NCBI GenBank assembly: GCA_018398575.1
Contig: JAGTXZ010000011.1
Span: forward strand, 868,001 to 932,000
Origin: Ampelomyces quisqualis
Lineage: Eukaryota > Ascomycota > Dothideomycetes > Pleosporales > Phaeosphaeriaceae
Direction of reading: 5' to 3'
Length of the DNA: 64,000 nt
In this document: piece after piece, positions 10,274 to 19,771 of the stretch
Position numbering within the stretch: the stretch's first letter is position 1
Layout: the number at the start of each line of letters is the position of its first letter
Notes under the pieces: model-generated
Database searches by the model: none
What the model saw: only the letters and a program-made list of their open reading frames with translations
What the model was told of the DNA's origin: nothing
Translations under genes and position numbers: made by a program

Positions 10274-11314
10274 CACCTCACTGACCCGCGATACAAGTCG
10301 CTCCATGCTTGCTTCTTTGCGCCTCAGCATGTCCATGGCCTTAAGCACAGTCGCGCCTCCCGCTATCTTTTGCTTTTGCGGCGCAACGATTCCTTCCTTG
10401 AGCGTTTTATGCATAATCTTGACTACAGGTGGTACTTGAAGAACTTATTCTAGGCGTCGTCAGCTTTGTTCTGCGTTTTCGCGGACACTTGACACTTAAC
10501 ACTTAACACTTACATTGAGGTAAAAGTGCGTCCGGGTAGCACGAGCATCAACTCCTTTTGCCAATTAGCAACGATATTGCATTCCATTGCTTATTCTGGG
10601 TTCTCTGTTTCGGTAGATTTGGGCACTGTTACAGGTAGCAAAATGGCGACCTTGGATCCGGTTTTGACAATTTGGAAAACAGAGATGCTTTCGGCCTTAC
10701 TGCCAATGCAGCCGAGCACGAACGCAACTCCCATCACTCTGCCTGCTTCCAAAATTTTGAACATAAGGTTGGAATCGTTGTGGTCAAACAGGCTCTTCGC
10801 GTCGAGCGCACACAGCTTCTCGTGGTGTTTGCGCGATGCGCTTGCTATGATCTGAATCGCGAACTGGCCAACAGACGAAAAACCACCGCAGATCAAGACG
10901 TGTTTGTGGGCGTTATTCAATGCATAGTCCTCGGGCTTTGGCCACGTCGTCTCCAGCCCCAAATCTATCGTGGAGGAGTGGAAGATGGCGACGAAGTTGT
11001 TTGGCAGCGTTACAGCTTGGGCAAATGTGAATCACTCTGATATTAACGAAGTCCACTCGGTCTAGACCTCCATGTAGACCTAAACACCTTGTCGCCTAAT
11101 CGTGATTTTTTCAATTCGGAACCTCCACAACAGTTCCCGCCGTACCGTCGTCGAGCACTTGAGGGTGCTTGACCATGAGACCACCATCATTTTGGTACAA
11201 GTCCAAGGGAGTCGAAGCGTTCTACTCGACTCGTACGCGAACTTGCTGTTCAATTGCCTTCAGGGTAGGCACTTGTATGACACCCAAAGGTGCCTTGGCG
11301 CCTATACCTGCCAT
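10274..11314 (-). pseudogene. medium-chain dehydrogenase / enoyl reductase relic (zinc-type ADH superfamily, TOXD-like)
   Basis: Pieces of one protein can be followed on the minus strand across about 1 kb in changing frames. The N-terminus at 11314 reads MAGIGAKAPLGVIQVPT, then VRVRVE followed by a stop where the family has Trp, then ASTPLDLYQNDGG and DDGTAGTVVEV. After a frameshift comes GDKVF, then the nucleotide-binding part at about 11030-10600 with LPNNFVAIFHSSTIDLGL, WPKPEDY and CGGFSSVGQFAIQII (the family's GG-x-SSVGQ-x-AIQ motif). A last piece at about 10414-10274 has EGIVAPQKQKI and LRRKEAS-x-ERLV, typical of the family C-terminus. The in-frame stop, frameshifts and a missing segment between about 10590 and 10414 make it non-functional. 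Such enoyl reductases often act with polyketide synthases, but none is seen nearby. A short repeat (acactta units, 10484-10513) lies within the gap. Confidence 0.75.
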
Positions 11315-12287
11315 TGCCGTGTTTTTTAACATGCCTTTGGTGTTGATCTGGGAAAAAATATGCGAATAAAAAGACTGTGTCACAGAGAAGACACTTTAAT
11401 GGATCTGCAAAGGTGCGGAGCGGTGAACAATCAAATCCCTCTTCAATCAAAATCAGTGAGCACTCGCTTTGAGAAGTATATTTTGAAATATCAATGCAGA
11501 GATTTCTCTTGAGTATGGCTGGTTCTGTTCCAGCCGAGGGCCAAAGTTGCTACAGAACAGATCAGGTTGGAGTTTCCATGAAGGATCTCCTCCTATTCAG
11601 GCTTAGTGCCTTGGCAGTGTGTGCCTGTAGATAGCTTGAGCCGCCTCACCCATGAGACTCTACACTCAAAACAATCACGATATACAACACGCTTTTGCGG
11701 TACGTTTGGGCCTTAGCCGTAGCAAAAGTGAAACTCCTCGTGGGAACTATAACGGCTTTGTGTCAATGTTGGAAGAATGGCAGCGCATGCGGCTTTGTAG
11801 GCACCAAGTCGATTTAGTGGCCGGTCCTCAAATCGTATAGACTGGCATGGAGATATGCTGAGGCGTGCTTGAAGGTGGAGGATAACTTCAGGGTTCTACT
11901 GGTTGGGAAGGCTCACGGATATAGTGCAGTTCGCGGCTGCCCAAGCGGCTAGTATCATCAATCAGCCACCAATATCAGTACACTGGCGCAGAACCAAGAA
12001 CTATTCTGTTCGATACTTTAGCATGTAATTGAATGCTGCAGGTCGTAAACAGAATCGGATGGGATTAGTTATTCGGCCCCGCAACACAAATCTCTGGGTC
12101 ACTAGATAGACTAGATCATTAACCATCAACTGACCCTACACTCAACCATGGAACTGTCAATCAAGAGGAGAACACTTGTTATAAAACCAGCCACCGCACC
12201 ACAAATAATCATGTAGACTGTCTTCCCTATCACATTTCCACCACAGGATCTCCCCCAAGTCGGCACACAATTCAAGCCAAATTCATC
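11315..12287. other. intergenic, no supported gene
   Basis: Moderately AT-rich sequence. A 62-codon frame at 11652-11840 has no recognisable motif. The final about 150 bp before 12288 are CA-rich, as expected for a fungal promoter/leader. Confidence 0.45.
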
Positions 12288-12809
12288 ATGCCTAGCTATA
12301 TTCATGGCACGCGCATCAATTTCAACCGCAACGACATGTGCGTTGGGCTGGACAGCCACGGTAACGCATCCAGCCCTCCTCATCGCCTTAGAACAAGCGA
12401 CCGCGCCGACGTCTCAATCGGGCTATTCAGCGCTCCAAAATCGACTACCGAAGATGGCAAACCAAAGCTCTTCAGCCCAGTTCATCACCCTGGACTAAAC
12501 GAGCTTGAAGACGGTCCTTACAGCACCCCGAGAAAGACACAGCAGAGAAAATCAGGGCTGGCTCATAAGAAGAGAGCAGGGTACCCTCAATGCCAAAGCG
12601 ACACTGATCGTAACGACCTTTTTGTTGGCCTCGACGCCGGGCCAAGGGCAGGCACAAGAAAGGATGAACTCGTGGTCAGTGTCATGAGTAGGGGTTTGAA
12701 GCAGAATAAGGTCGTGGTAGCGCGTGGAGGTCAGGAGCCTGAGGCAGGATGGATGAAGAAAAAGACGAAGAAGATGTTGAGTGGGCTGGGATTTTGGTGT
12801 AAAGAATAG
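12288..12809 (+). CDS. small basic hypothetical protein with a triple short motif
   Basis: A 173-residue frame with start context catcATGCCT. It contains three spaced copies of a short motif with pattern [DN]-R-[NA]-D-x2-[VI]-G-L-[DF]: NRNDMCVGLD near the N-terminus, DRADVSIGLF about 25 residues later, and DRNDLFVGLD in the middle. Between them are polar, Lys/Arg-rich linkers, and the end (MKKKTKKMLSGLGFWCKE) is strongly basic. No signal peptide or membrane segment is visible. The repeated motif suggests a binding peptide used several times, but no family is recognised. It converges on the But2-like gene (101 bp between stops). Confidence 0.55.
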   Translation: MPSYIHGTRINFNRNDMCVGLDSHGNASSPPHRLRTSDRADVSIGLFSAPKSTTEDGKPKLFSPVHHPGLNELEDGPYSTPRKTQQRKSGLAHKKRAGYPQCQSDTDRNDLFVGLDAGPRAGTRKDELVVSVMSRGLKQNKVVVARGGQEPEAGWMKKKTKKMLSGLGFWCKE

Positions 12810-12910
12810 AGACCAGTTGTGAAGAATGCATGGCAGTTTTTCACAAAAATTTTGCTCATATGCCGTGTCCAAGTATCGGGAAACCACACCAAGGCTCACC
12901 AGCACACTCT

Positions 12911-13462
12911 CTACGAGTGCATCTCCAACGTGACCCCATGCGGCCCGCCAATCTCCCATCCATAATCCAGCTCAAACCACGTAAGCTCCACATCGGCATC
13001 ACTCGGTGGCCACAGCAAAAATTGTGCCACTCCACCCTTTGGACACTGAAACCATCCATCTTCCACCTCCACATTGCCATTCTTATCCACCGTGACGTTC
13101 GCCAAGTAATGCATGACTGGTGGATATTTGTTCCACGTATCTTTGTCCTTGTCGATCTCTCCCTTGATGCGACTGATAATGAAAGTAAACGGCGCACCTT
13201 CAATGGACCACGGCGCGTTCTTCGTGGGGTTGAGGTTCAGGTGGAAGTTTAGGCGACATATGTTCGCGGGGATATCGGGACGCACGTCAAAAGATATCTC
13301 GGTGAAGATGGAGTTGGAGATTATGCCAGAGTTTTGCGTGCCGTAATGGGTGTCGGGGGCTGAGCTGTTGAGGGGGATGATGAGATGGGGAAAGTCGGTG
13401 AACTCGAGCTCTGCGACGGCGCCGAGGGCGAATATCATGGGGAGGAGTGTGGGGATTCGCAT
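12911..13462 (-). CDS. secreted protein with But2 C-terminal-like domain
   Basis: A 183-residue intronless protein with an N-terminal hydrophobic signal peptide (about residues 1-17, ending GAVA). The mature part starts EFTDFPHLIIPLNSS, followed by a TQNSG turn, an FDVRPDIPANICRLNFHL segment, a central beta-rich region with potential N-glycosylation sites (NVTVD), then FQCPKGG and a late GPHGVTLEM. This order (FP-x-LI-x-P at the start, FD-x-P and C-x-L-x-F in the middle, C-x-G-x late) resembles the But2 C-terminal domain (PF09792) found in many fungal secreted proteins. The role is probably extracellular or cell-surface; the biochemical function is unknown. A CGTGCAT microsatellite lies about 100 bp upstream of the start. 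Confidence 0.6.
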   Translation of the reverse strand: MRIPTLLPMIFALGAVAELEFTDFPHLIIPLNSSAPDTHYGTQNSGIISNSIFTEISFDVRPDIPANICRLNFHLNLNPTKNAPWSIEGAPFTFIISRIKGEIDKDKDTWNKYPPVMHYLANVTVDKNGNVEVEDGWFQCPKGGVAQFLLWPPSDADVELTWFELDYGWEIGGPHGVTLEMHS

Positions 13463-13562
13463 TTTGATGGTTAGGCGTGACTGCGTATGAATCGTGACTG
13501 CGTATGAATATTATCTTTTTTGAGCGGCTCGTATGTTGTCTTATAGTTTGTTCTTGGTGTAG

Positions 13563-13625
13563 CGTGCATCGTGCATCGTGCATCGTGCATCGTGCATCGT
13601 GCATCGTGCATCGTGCATCGTGCAT
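13563..13625. repeat. CGTGCAT x9 microsatellite upstream of the But2-like gene
   Basis: Nine perfect head-to-tail copies of the 7-mer CGTGCAT with a partial tenth. The array is 101 bp upstream of the start codon of the minus-strand gene at 12911-13462, where promoter or leader sequence is expected. Confidence 0.97.
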
Positions 13626-13629
13626 CGTG

Positions 13630-14819
13630 GTGTAATTGGAATGGAGTGGTCGAGGCGTTGGGATGACGCCCTTGCAGAAGCACTTGTACAACGTGGGAGA
13701 CCGCTGTTTTGGCTCAAGAATATTGATTGTTTGTCGCAGTCCACCATTGAGGTAGCGTGGGTCGAATTATCTTTGCGCTGATCACTTTTTCCAGTCGCAA
13801 GAAGCAAGACAATGCTCCGCTTCTCAAGGCACGAGTGTGGTGATGACTGCTTTGGGACTTCTGTCAAACCCGAGAACTCGCATTGAGTAGATTAAATGGG
13901 CCCATGATCATGTCGGGCCTTGTATGTAGGGCAGTCCGGCCATGGTTTATCGTCGTGGTTCGAATTTGTGGTGCTGAGCAATATCTTGGCTGGGTCATCG
14001 GTATATCAGCACACTATCGTCAAGGATCTTGAACTTTGATCATGTGGCAGTCAGATCTCTTGTTTACTCTGGCCTGCTGATGCGATGAAATATGACAGAG
14101 AACACTGCTATCATTAATAATTGCGGGCGAGCCACCAGGTGATTTAGTCGGTCAAGTCTCTTTGTGGAATGAGCATGGGTTATCAATTACGTCTAGACAA
14201 TTTCAACAGACCTTGACCTCAACTCTTTGATCCATTCCTTGTAGCCTTATCACGTTGCATCATTCTTTCCCAGGATGTTCGGCGGCGCACTGAATGCGTC
14301 GCCATAGCAGTCACGCGGGTGGCTTGTGTGGCTTGTGGCTTGTCAGTTCGTAGAGTTTTCATGCGAACGCGCAAGGGTATCTTTTTTACGGTGCATGCGG
14401 TACAATACAATGGTGGCGAGGCTTGGTAGTGTTTGATAATGGGAGCACCAGTCAAAGAGTAAAGCCATGACTGGGGTGTTGAGGGGAGCCGGAAATACCA
14501 GTAGCCCCGCTAACTCGGTTAACGTTAGCCTCGCACCCTCGGCACAAGGCCGCATCGCATCGCACCTCGATATTCACCTCATCAGCGTGTACGGAGTACA
14601 GGTCAACCTCCTATTGTCTTCACGAGACGTGCCAGAATGGCACTCCAACCTAGAATGCGATCCGCCATGAGAATCAATGTGCAGGCCTTGTGTTGCCAAA
14701 CTTTCCCCTCTATGCGTCGCACGCTGCACCTCGCGCCACCGTTTCTGCTCCAACCTCCTAGGTAAACCCCATTGATGCTGCGAAGAACCAGTCGCTAGCA
14801 TACGCAGCACACTTGCATG
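13630..14819. other. intergenic, no supported gene
   Basis: About 1.2 kb of normal-composition DNA with only short frames on both strands. The right end (14500-14820) may contain the lost N-terminal coding part of the radical-SAM relic, but no recognisable residues could be followed there. Confidence 0.4.
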
Positions 14820-15493
14820 GGTGCAATCAGTGCTCCATGTTCTACGGAGTGAATGGCCACGAAAAGACCGGCATGTGCGTGATGGGTGCAGACACGGTCA
14901 AGGTCAATACTATTGCGCCGCACTTTCGGGAAGGTACAACGTCATCGTGCGGGTAGACGCATATGCCAATGTGAAATGGGCGCTGGCAGGTTACAGAGCC
15001 GTGTTCCAGGGACACAACGGGAGCGGAGGCGTCTTCTTTTCTGGCTGCAACCTGCGTTGCACATTCTGTCAAAACCACGGCATGTACTGCCGAGTGCTAC
15101 CGGTACATGAAGCTGCAGCAGACTGGCAAACACCACAACATCAATCGCGTCACATCCGGAGAAGGTAGTCCCCAGGTCGTCATCTCGATTCTGCGCGCGC
15201 ACGAAACTGGCTTGCGTATACCCATCATCTACAACACGTCGTCGTTTGATTCGCTCGAAAGTGTACGGCTCCTCGACGGACTGATTGACATGTACCTGCC
15301 CGAATGCAAGCCGTGGGACGAGAAGAAGAGCAAAAGGCTGCCCCAGGCAAACAATCACACGGCAACGGCCATGGACAGTATCAAGGCTATGCACGCCCAA
15401 GTTGGTGACCTCTCATATTCTGAATACGGCACGGCAAAGAAAGTCGTCGTGGTGCCACACCTGGTCATGCCAGGCAAGGAACATGACGCGTAA
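14820..15493 (+). pseudogene. radical-SAM protein relic (PFL-activase-like fungal family)
   Basis: The protein can be followed across shifting frames. From 14821 it reads CNQCSMFYGV, EKTGMCVMGAD and VNTIAPHF. A candidate 64-bp intron (about 14934-14997, gtacaa...ttacag) comes next; splicing it yields FREEPC. One single-base shift then gives GHNGSGGVFFSGCNLRCTFCQ, carrying the CxxxCxxC that binds the 4Fe-4S cluster (GCNLRCTFC). Another shift leads to MKLQQTGKHHNIN, IPIIYNTSSFDSLES, LLDGLIDMYLP, SIKAMHAQVGDLSY and PHLVMPGKE, where it stops early. The residue order matches an iron-sulfur radical-SAM family related to pyruvate formate-lyase activating enzymes. At least two frameshifts and a truncated C-terminus indicate a pseudogene, unless sequencing errors explain the shifts. 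Confidence 0.75.
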
Positions 15494-15857
15494 ACATGTG
15501 GGCAAAGAGTGCCGCCGTAAAAACGTGACAGAATTGGGAGCTCGAGGTGTCAAGGCCTCTGACACGGCGAATAAAAGAGGTCAGATATACACATATCAAT
15601 CGCCCTGTAAGCGAGGGAGAGGTTTCTTCGGCAAGAAGTCAGAAGATCAGCCGAGCCAGTTGGGCCTTGGAGGTTTGTAGATGAGGCGCGCAATGGTGGC
15701 TTCAACATTTGAGCGTCGTGCCTGCCCCCGTCCTGGGTTGTACCTTCCTTCTCTCCTGCTACGATGCCACGACAACAACAAGCCGTCTCTGTCAGCACAT
15801 CCACCTCATCTTCTCAACAGCGCCCTCAAGCTGTCTATCAATTTGCATATCGCTACA

Positions 15858-16697
15858 ATGCCAGCCATCACCACGCACGACTATGCCTCGGAGATACACG
15901 CATCTGTGCGCCAGCTCAAAGTCGAGCGCGACACGTGGCAGGCAGTCGCTTTGAAGTACAAATCAGCTTTCGACTCCCAGACAAGCCGTCTGCTAGAGCT
16001 CCAGGATGTGTGTTTTGCAGCGCAAGCAGAACTGGAGAATGAGCGCGCCCAGCGGCGTAGACTGCAAACTGCATCAGAACGCACCACCCGCCTCAAGGCC
16101 CTGGATGGCGCTGAAAAATCAAAGCCTGCGCAGACTTTTGGCATGGCGACCGTTTTCCACCAACGCCAAACTTCAGACATGTGCACCAACCCACTCTTCC
16201 ATGGTGTCCAGCGATGCATCGACGAGCGCAACTACGGCACAGCGATCGTCGAGCTCGAGCGGCTTTTGCGAGGACCGCTGAGCCCAAAAGCGCGCGCCGA
16301 GGGACTTCTGCTCAAGAGCAGCGTTCTTCGTGCTGCAGGACCCGAGGAGCTTCTCGATGCACTTGCGGCGTGCAGTGAGGCGTTGGAGCTGTGTGACCGC
16401 CTCTCCGATCTCGAGACTTTTCTGCCCAGGATTCAGTATCAACGAGGCGTCTTGTTCTACCAATTGCGCATGCTGCACCAGGCCCGCGATGCCTTTAGCG
16501 CCGTCAACAACGACGATCTTCTTTCTGCAACAGCCAACGAGTATCGCAGCTCCTGCGACGAGGAGATTCGCCTACACAATGCGAGCAGTCGGCGGTCGGG
16601 CTTTGACGAGAATCGATTTTTTGACGAGGGCTTGCTGGTGCAGCTGGACGAGAAGCTTGATGCAAGTCGTGCCCGTTGGGGCAGAGTGTCTTGCTGA
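15858..16697 (+). CDS. hypothetical helical protein with N-terminal coiled coil and TPR-like repeats
   Basis: The frame is open from 15681, but the ATG at 15858 (ctacaATGCCA) is the likeliest start, giving 279 residues. Residues about 10-75 are heptad-like and charged (LKVERDTWQAVALKYKSAF, ELENERAQRRRLQ), suggesting a coiled coil. Residues about 115-235 are helical pairs of TPR character (YGTAIVELERLLRG, ALAACSEALELCDRLS, RGVLFYQLRMLHQARDAF). The C-terminus may be longer. A branch-like GCTGAC followed by CACAG at about 16707 and an open stretch at 16713-16875 suggest further exons, but the 5' splice site could not be settled. The function is probably protein-protein interaction; no family is named. 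Confidence 0.6.
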   Translation: MPAITTHDYASEIHASVRQLKVERDTWQAVALKYKSAFDSQTSRLLELQDVCFAAQAELENERAQRRRLQTASERTTRLKALDGAEKSKPAQTFGMATVFHQRQTSDMCTNPLFHGVQRCIDERNYGTAIVELERLLRGPLSPKARAEGLLLKSSVLRAAGPEELLDALAACSEALELCDRLSDLETFLPRIQYQRGVLFYQLRMLHQARDAFSAVNNDDLLSATANEYRSSCDEEIRLHNASSRRSGFDENRFFDEGLLVQLDEKLDASRARWGRVSC

Positions 16698-16712
16698 CAT
16701 GCCACAGACTAA

Positions 16713-17001
16713 GTGCCGCCGTACGAGTGCACAGCTGCGTCTTCGAGCGGCGGTCAAGTCCAAACGCATGTCGATCCCCCACCGTTGGACGAGTGGCAAG
16801 AGCGATGTGAGCTAATCTGGACTTGGGCGTATTGCGGCCTTGCGCATCGCGGGCTTGGGCAGATGGACGATGCAGGTACATTTATTTGTGCATTCAACGG
16901 ATAATGTCTTTGTCTGTAAGACACAATTTCAATGTGTGGCTAGTGTAACTTATTATTTGGCAGAATGCACAATGTCGTTGTCTCAAATAAAGAAGCCGTG
17001 A
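16713..17001 (+). other. possible 3' exons of the 15858 gene
   Basis: An open stretch reads PPPLDEWQERCELIWTW and AHRGLGQMDDA and ends at a consensus-like GTACAT at 16876. A matching acceptor (TTTGGCAG) ends at 16963, an 88-bp candidate intron. Joining there gives a short in-frame end (13 residues, ending IKKP) and a stop at 16999-17001. The helix-like residues fit a continuation of the upstream TPR-like protein, but how exon 1 joins exon 2 is unresolved. Confidence 0.35.
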
Positions 17002-17050
17002 CGGTCTCACTGACAAGGGCAATCGAGACGGTGATCAGGACTGCCAGCAT

Positions 17051-18820
17051 TTGACACCCACAGCAGAGATAGTAGATGCATGCCCCCGCTGCAACATGGT
17101 GGGAAACACTGATAATTATATCACTCCGCGCGCGACTCCTTATACACAACGAGTGATTTCGCATCGGCGCGCCACATCGGCCATGCCGAGACTTGGTGCT
17201 TCTGGAAACGAACCATCTATTCCAAATTCCGAGCCTGATGATGCAGCGAAAACGACCGACAAATCCGCACATCCCTACTACCATAGCCCTCGACCAAAAT
17301 CATCTACATCCGTCAAGGACAAGTTCCATCCTAGTAGAAGTCTTGGATCAACCTGGGAATGCTACCGCTCTGACGCTGAACCGGTTCAATCAACTTTTCA
17401 AGTTCCCCCTCTCAGAAAGACTGGCCGCCTGGGCGAAAATTCACGCGGTTTTGATGATGCGCGGTACCGATCATCGTCGCCAGGAAGTTCCAGACCCGAG
17501 AATGAGCAAAAGCTTGGAATATCCAAAGTACAAATGGTATTTGAGAGTGCTCCCCTCTGGTCCCCATACTCTCTGGGGCCGCAGTCCGGACATATCACTC
17601 CGGCATCCACTATGAAGTCGCCCAAGCCTCTGTCGCCACATAACAATGGTGTGCCAAAATACGTTTCTGCATTCGAGTATGCGATGCGCCCATTTCTAGA
17701 ATCTTCCATGGACGATGACTACGAACACCACCTTCACCTGCTACCACGGGAGGAGGACAGTGACTCGGAATCCGGTCCATCACCACCATTTTTGCCTACA
17801 CAAAATGATGGAGACGATCACTATGATAGTGAAAATGAATCAGAGGAAGTTTTTGATTGGGGCGTTCCTGAAAAACTGCTGGAAGATGACGGTTTTCGAA
17901 CGCGCATTCGCCAGGTGCAACTGCAAACATATCTCATGCACTGTAGCGTGTTACAAAACACCGTTCGAGAGCTCCAGCATACACCTTGGATTCGAGATGC
18001 AGCACACAGCACAATATGGTACTACGAAAAGATGCGCAGCTTGGCGTACAGAGCTCGCCAAATCGCCGAAATGCTAGAATCCCGCGATCTAAAAGCGCGT
18101 TGCGAGTACTGGGCTGGACGAGCCTGTGGAGGCACGCAAGACTATCAAACAGCCGAGTCACACTTCAAAGCGGCACTTCTGCACGATGTCGAGAACGGCG
18201 TGAAGAACAATGGAGATGTGCAGTTGCGAGGACTGAGACCCAGTGAGAAGGCGGATGTAAGATTCTTGCGCGACAGCTGTAAAGCACGGCATCGGAGTTA
18301 TGAACGACAACGCGAGCACGTTTTGCGCTTAGCAGAGCGTGATTCGCGGGAGACGGGACTTCCTATTGAAGCTTGCCTGGGTGAGGATATGGTACCGAGC
18401 CCACCGTGGGTGCCCGATCGTGATCGTGTTGTTGAACTTGCAAGACACAAGTATGACGGCAAGAAGGAACCCGACGAGCAAGCGCGGCCTCTTATGGACA
18501 ATGAGCTTGGCCAGACTCTTGAAGACCAAGCCCACGCACAGTGGAAGGCGAAAGATGAAATAGTACAGGCCATGCACAGGCGAACATTGAGCAGGGAAGA
18601 GTGGTGGTATATCAAGCGCGATGCCAAAGCTGCACAGCAACACAAATTTCAACATTCGCCAGACCAAGCAACGACGTTCGAATCAGAATTAAGCAAACAT
18701 GTCTTAAAGTGTGCTAGCGTTGCGTCTAGCCAATCATCAGGAGCACGAAATAGCGCATTCAGTGATTCACCGCTATACGAGCAGCTCAGACTTGCAGATA
18801 CGCTGGAAAATAGGGTTTAG
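17051..18820 (+). CDS. hypothetical protein with acidic linker and TPR-like helices; last gene before the AT-rich block
   Basis: A 589-residue intronless frame. In-frame Met codons at 17096 and 17183 (ggccATGCCG) are alternative, perhaps better, starts. The N-terminal 200 residues are Ser/Pro-rich and look disordered. An acidic segment follows (EEDSDSES, DGDDHYDSENESEE, about residues 236-275). The rest is helical, including a TPR-like pair (ARCEYWAGRACGG and YQTAESHFKAALLH) and charged C-terminal helices. No enzyme motif is visible. Its last codons and stop (18811-18820) lie inside the first units of a degenerate TTAGGG-like tract, so the native C-terminus may have been replaced or truncated at this junction. 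Like its upstream neighbour it seems to be an interaction protein, and the two could be related. Confidence 0.6.
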   Translation: MTPTAEIVDACPRCNMVGNTDNYITPRATPYTQRVISHRRATSAMPRLGASGNEPSIPNSEPDDAAKTTDKSAHPYYHSPRPKSSTSVKDKFHPSRSLGSTWECYRSDAEPVQSTFQVPPLRKTGRLGENSRGFDDARYRSSSPGSSRPENEQKLGISKVQMVFESAPLWSPYSLGPQSGHITPASTMKSPKPLSPHNNGVPKYVSAFEYAMRPFLESSMDDDYEHHLHLLPREEDSDSESGPSPPFLPTQNDGDDHYDSENESEEVFDWGVPEKLLEDDGFRTRIRQVQLQTYLMHCSVLQNTVRELQHTPWIRDAAHSTIWYYEKMRSLAYRARQIAEMLESRDLKARCEYWAGRACGGTQDYQTAESHFKAALLHDVENGVKNNGDVQLRGLRPSEKADVRFLRDSCKARHRSYERQREHVLRLAERDSRETGLPIEACLGEDMVPSPPWVPDRDRVVELARHKYDGKKEPDEQARPLMDNELGQTLEDQAHAQWKAKDEIVQAMHRRTLSREEWWYIKRDAKAAQQHKFQHSPDQATTFESELSKHVLKCASVASSQSSGARNSAFSDSPLYEQLRLADTLENRV

Positions 18821-18952
18821 GGTATCCTAGGATAGGTGTAGGTTAGGGAGAGTCGCACGAGCCATATAGGTAGGGTTAGGTTAGGCTGCACAGACTAGGG
18901 ATTAGGGTTAGGTTACTATTGGGTTTAAGTTAGGTTAGATATTAGGGTTGGT
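18811..18952 (+). repeat. degenerate TTAGGG-like (telomere-type) tract at the composition boundary
   Basis: About ten TTAGGG or TTAGG-like units are visible (tagggtttaggg at 18811; tagggttaggttagg near 18881; attagggttagg at 18901; ttaggttag and attagggttgg to 18951), separated by non-repeat bases. The G-rich strand reads left to right. Immediately left is the end of a gene; immediately right the sequence becomes AT-rich and RIP-like. Confidence 0.75.
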
Positions 18953-19285
18953 TATCTAGCCTTTTTTTGAAGTTAGTTTAGAGCTTAGTTTATTACAGTT
19001 ATTAGTTACAATAAAAAAGAAACTAAAGATATTAGATAACTATACTCTAGTAGAAGTAATAATAACTATAGTTAAATATATATATATTCTTAGTTCTTGT
19101 CTATAGGTATTATAGTCTCTTATTAAGAAATAAGATAGAGAGTAACTCTATTCTAGTTTCTCTTAGAACTAGAAAGTCTATATATTATAAGAATCTTAAA
19201 CTCTATTACCTTCTATTTAAAATCTACCTTATATTTATATATCTTGTTAGCTTAAGCTATTTTATAAGCTAGATAAGTCTCTACT

Positions 19286-19585
19286 TATAATAACGCAGGT
19301 AGGTACAGCTATTAGAATTAAATTAGATACGTATAAGAGGTATATAGGAGTACATATTGTATTAGAAATTCTAGATTAGCTATATACCTATAGGTCTTGT
19401 ATAGAAGAATAAGAGAAACTTATCTTCTATCTAATATTATAGGCTTATACTTATAGTAGGTACAGTAACTAAGTTAGAGTGTTATTAAAAAGTATTTAGT
19501 ACTATTCTACTAACTTCTTACCTAATCTGTTACTAAGTCTTTATAAGGTATTAGATATAATATATATTTACATATATTTATTATA
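19286..19585 (-). mobile_element. solo LTR of the chromodomain Gypsy family, heavily mutated
   Basis: This 300-bp segment aligns end to end with the reverse complement of the 299-bp LTRs at 35870-36168 and 42667-42965. Shared landmarks include acgcaggtaggtacag, tagattagctatacctata-like sequence, and ctaatctgttactaag. Its ends are TATAAT...TATA where intact copies have TGTAAC...TTACA in reverse. The flanks are CTACT on the left (19281-19285) and TTACT on the right (19586-19590), a plausible 5-bp target-site duplication with one C to T change. No internal region is attached, so it is a recombination-derived solo LTR. It carries more C to T changes than the full element, including some in less favoured contexts. 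Confidence 0.85.
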
Positions 19586-19771
19586 TTACTTTTCTTCTTA
19601 AAATTAATAGTCTTTATTAATTAGGTCTATATTAGTATACTTTTAGATACCTTCTAAAATTCTTTAAAAGTCTTATTTACCTTAACTTTAAATTTCTAAT
19701 AATATGTTATAGCTATTTATTATTGTTTTACTTAGCGTAGTAGCGTATTTATTATCTTAACTTTACCTTAT

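Noticed and set aside
13541..13867. Minus-strand frames across the CGTGCAT array coding for repeated HDARCTM-type peptides
   Set aside because: The repeat is open in several frames simply because a 7-bp unit lacks stops; no domain or conserved context.
18811..18952. A functional telomere
   Set aside because: Units are interrupted and degenerate, and 45 kb of sequence continues beyond it.
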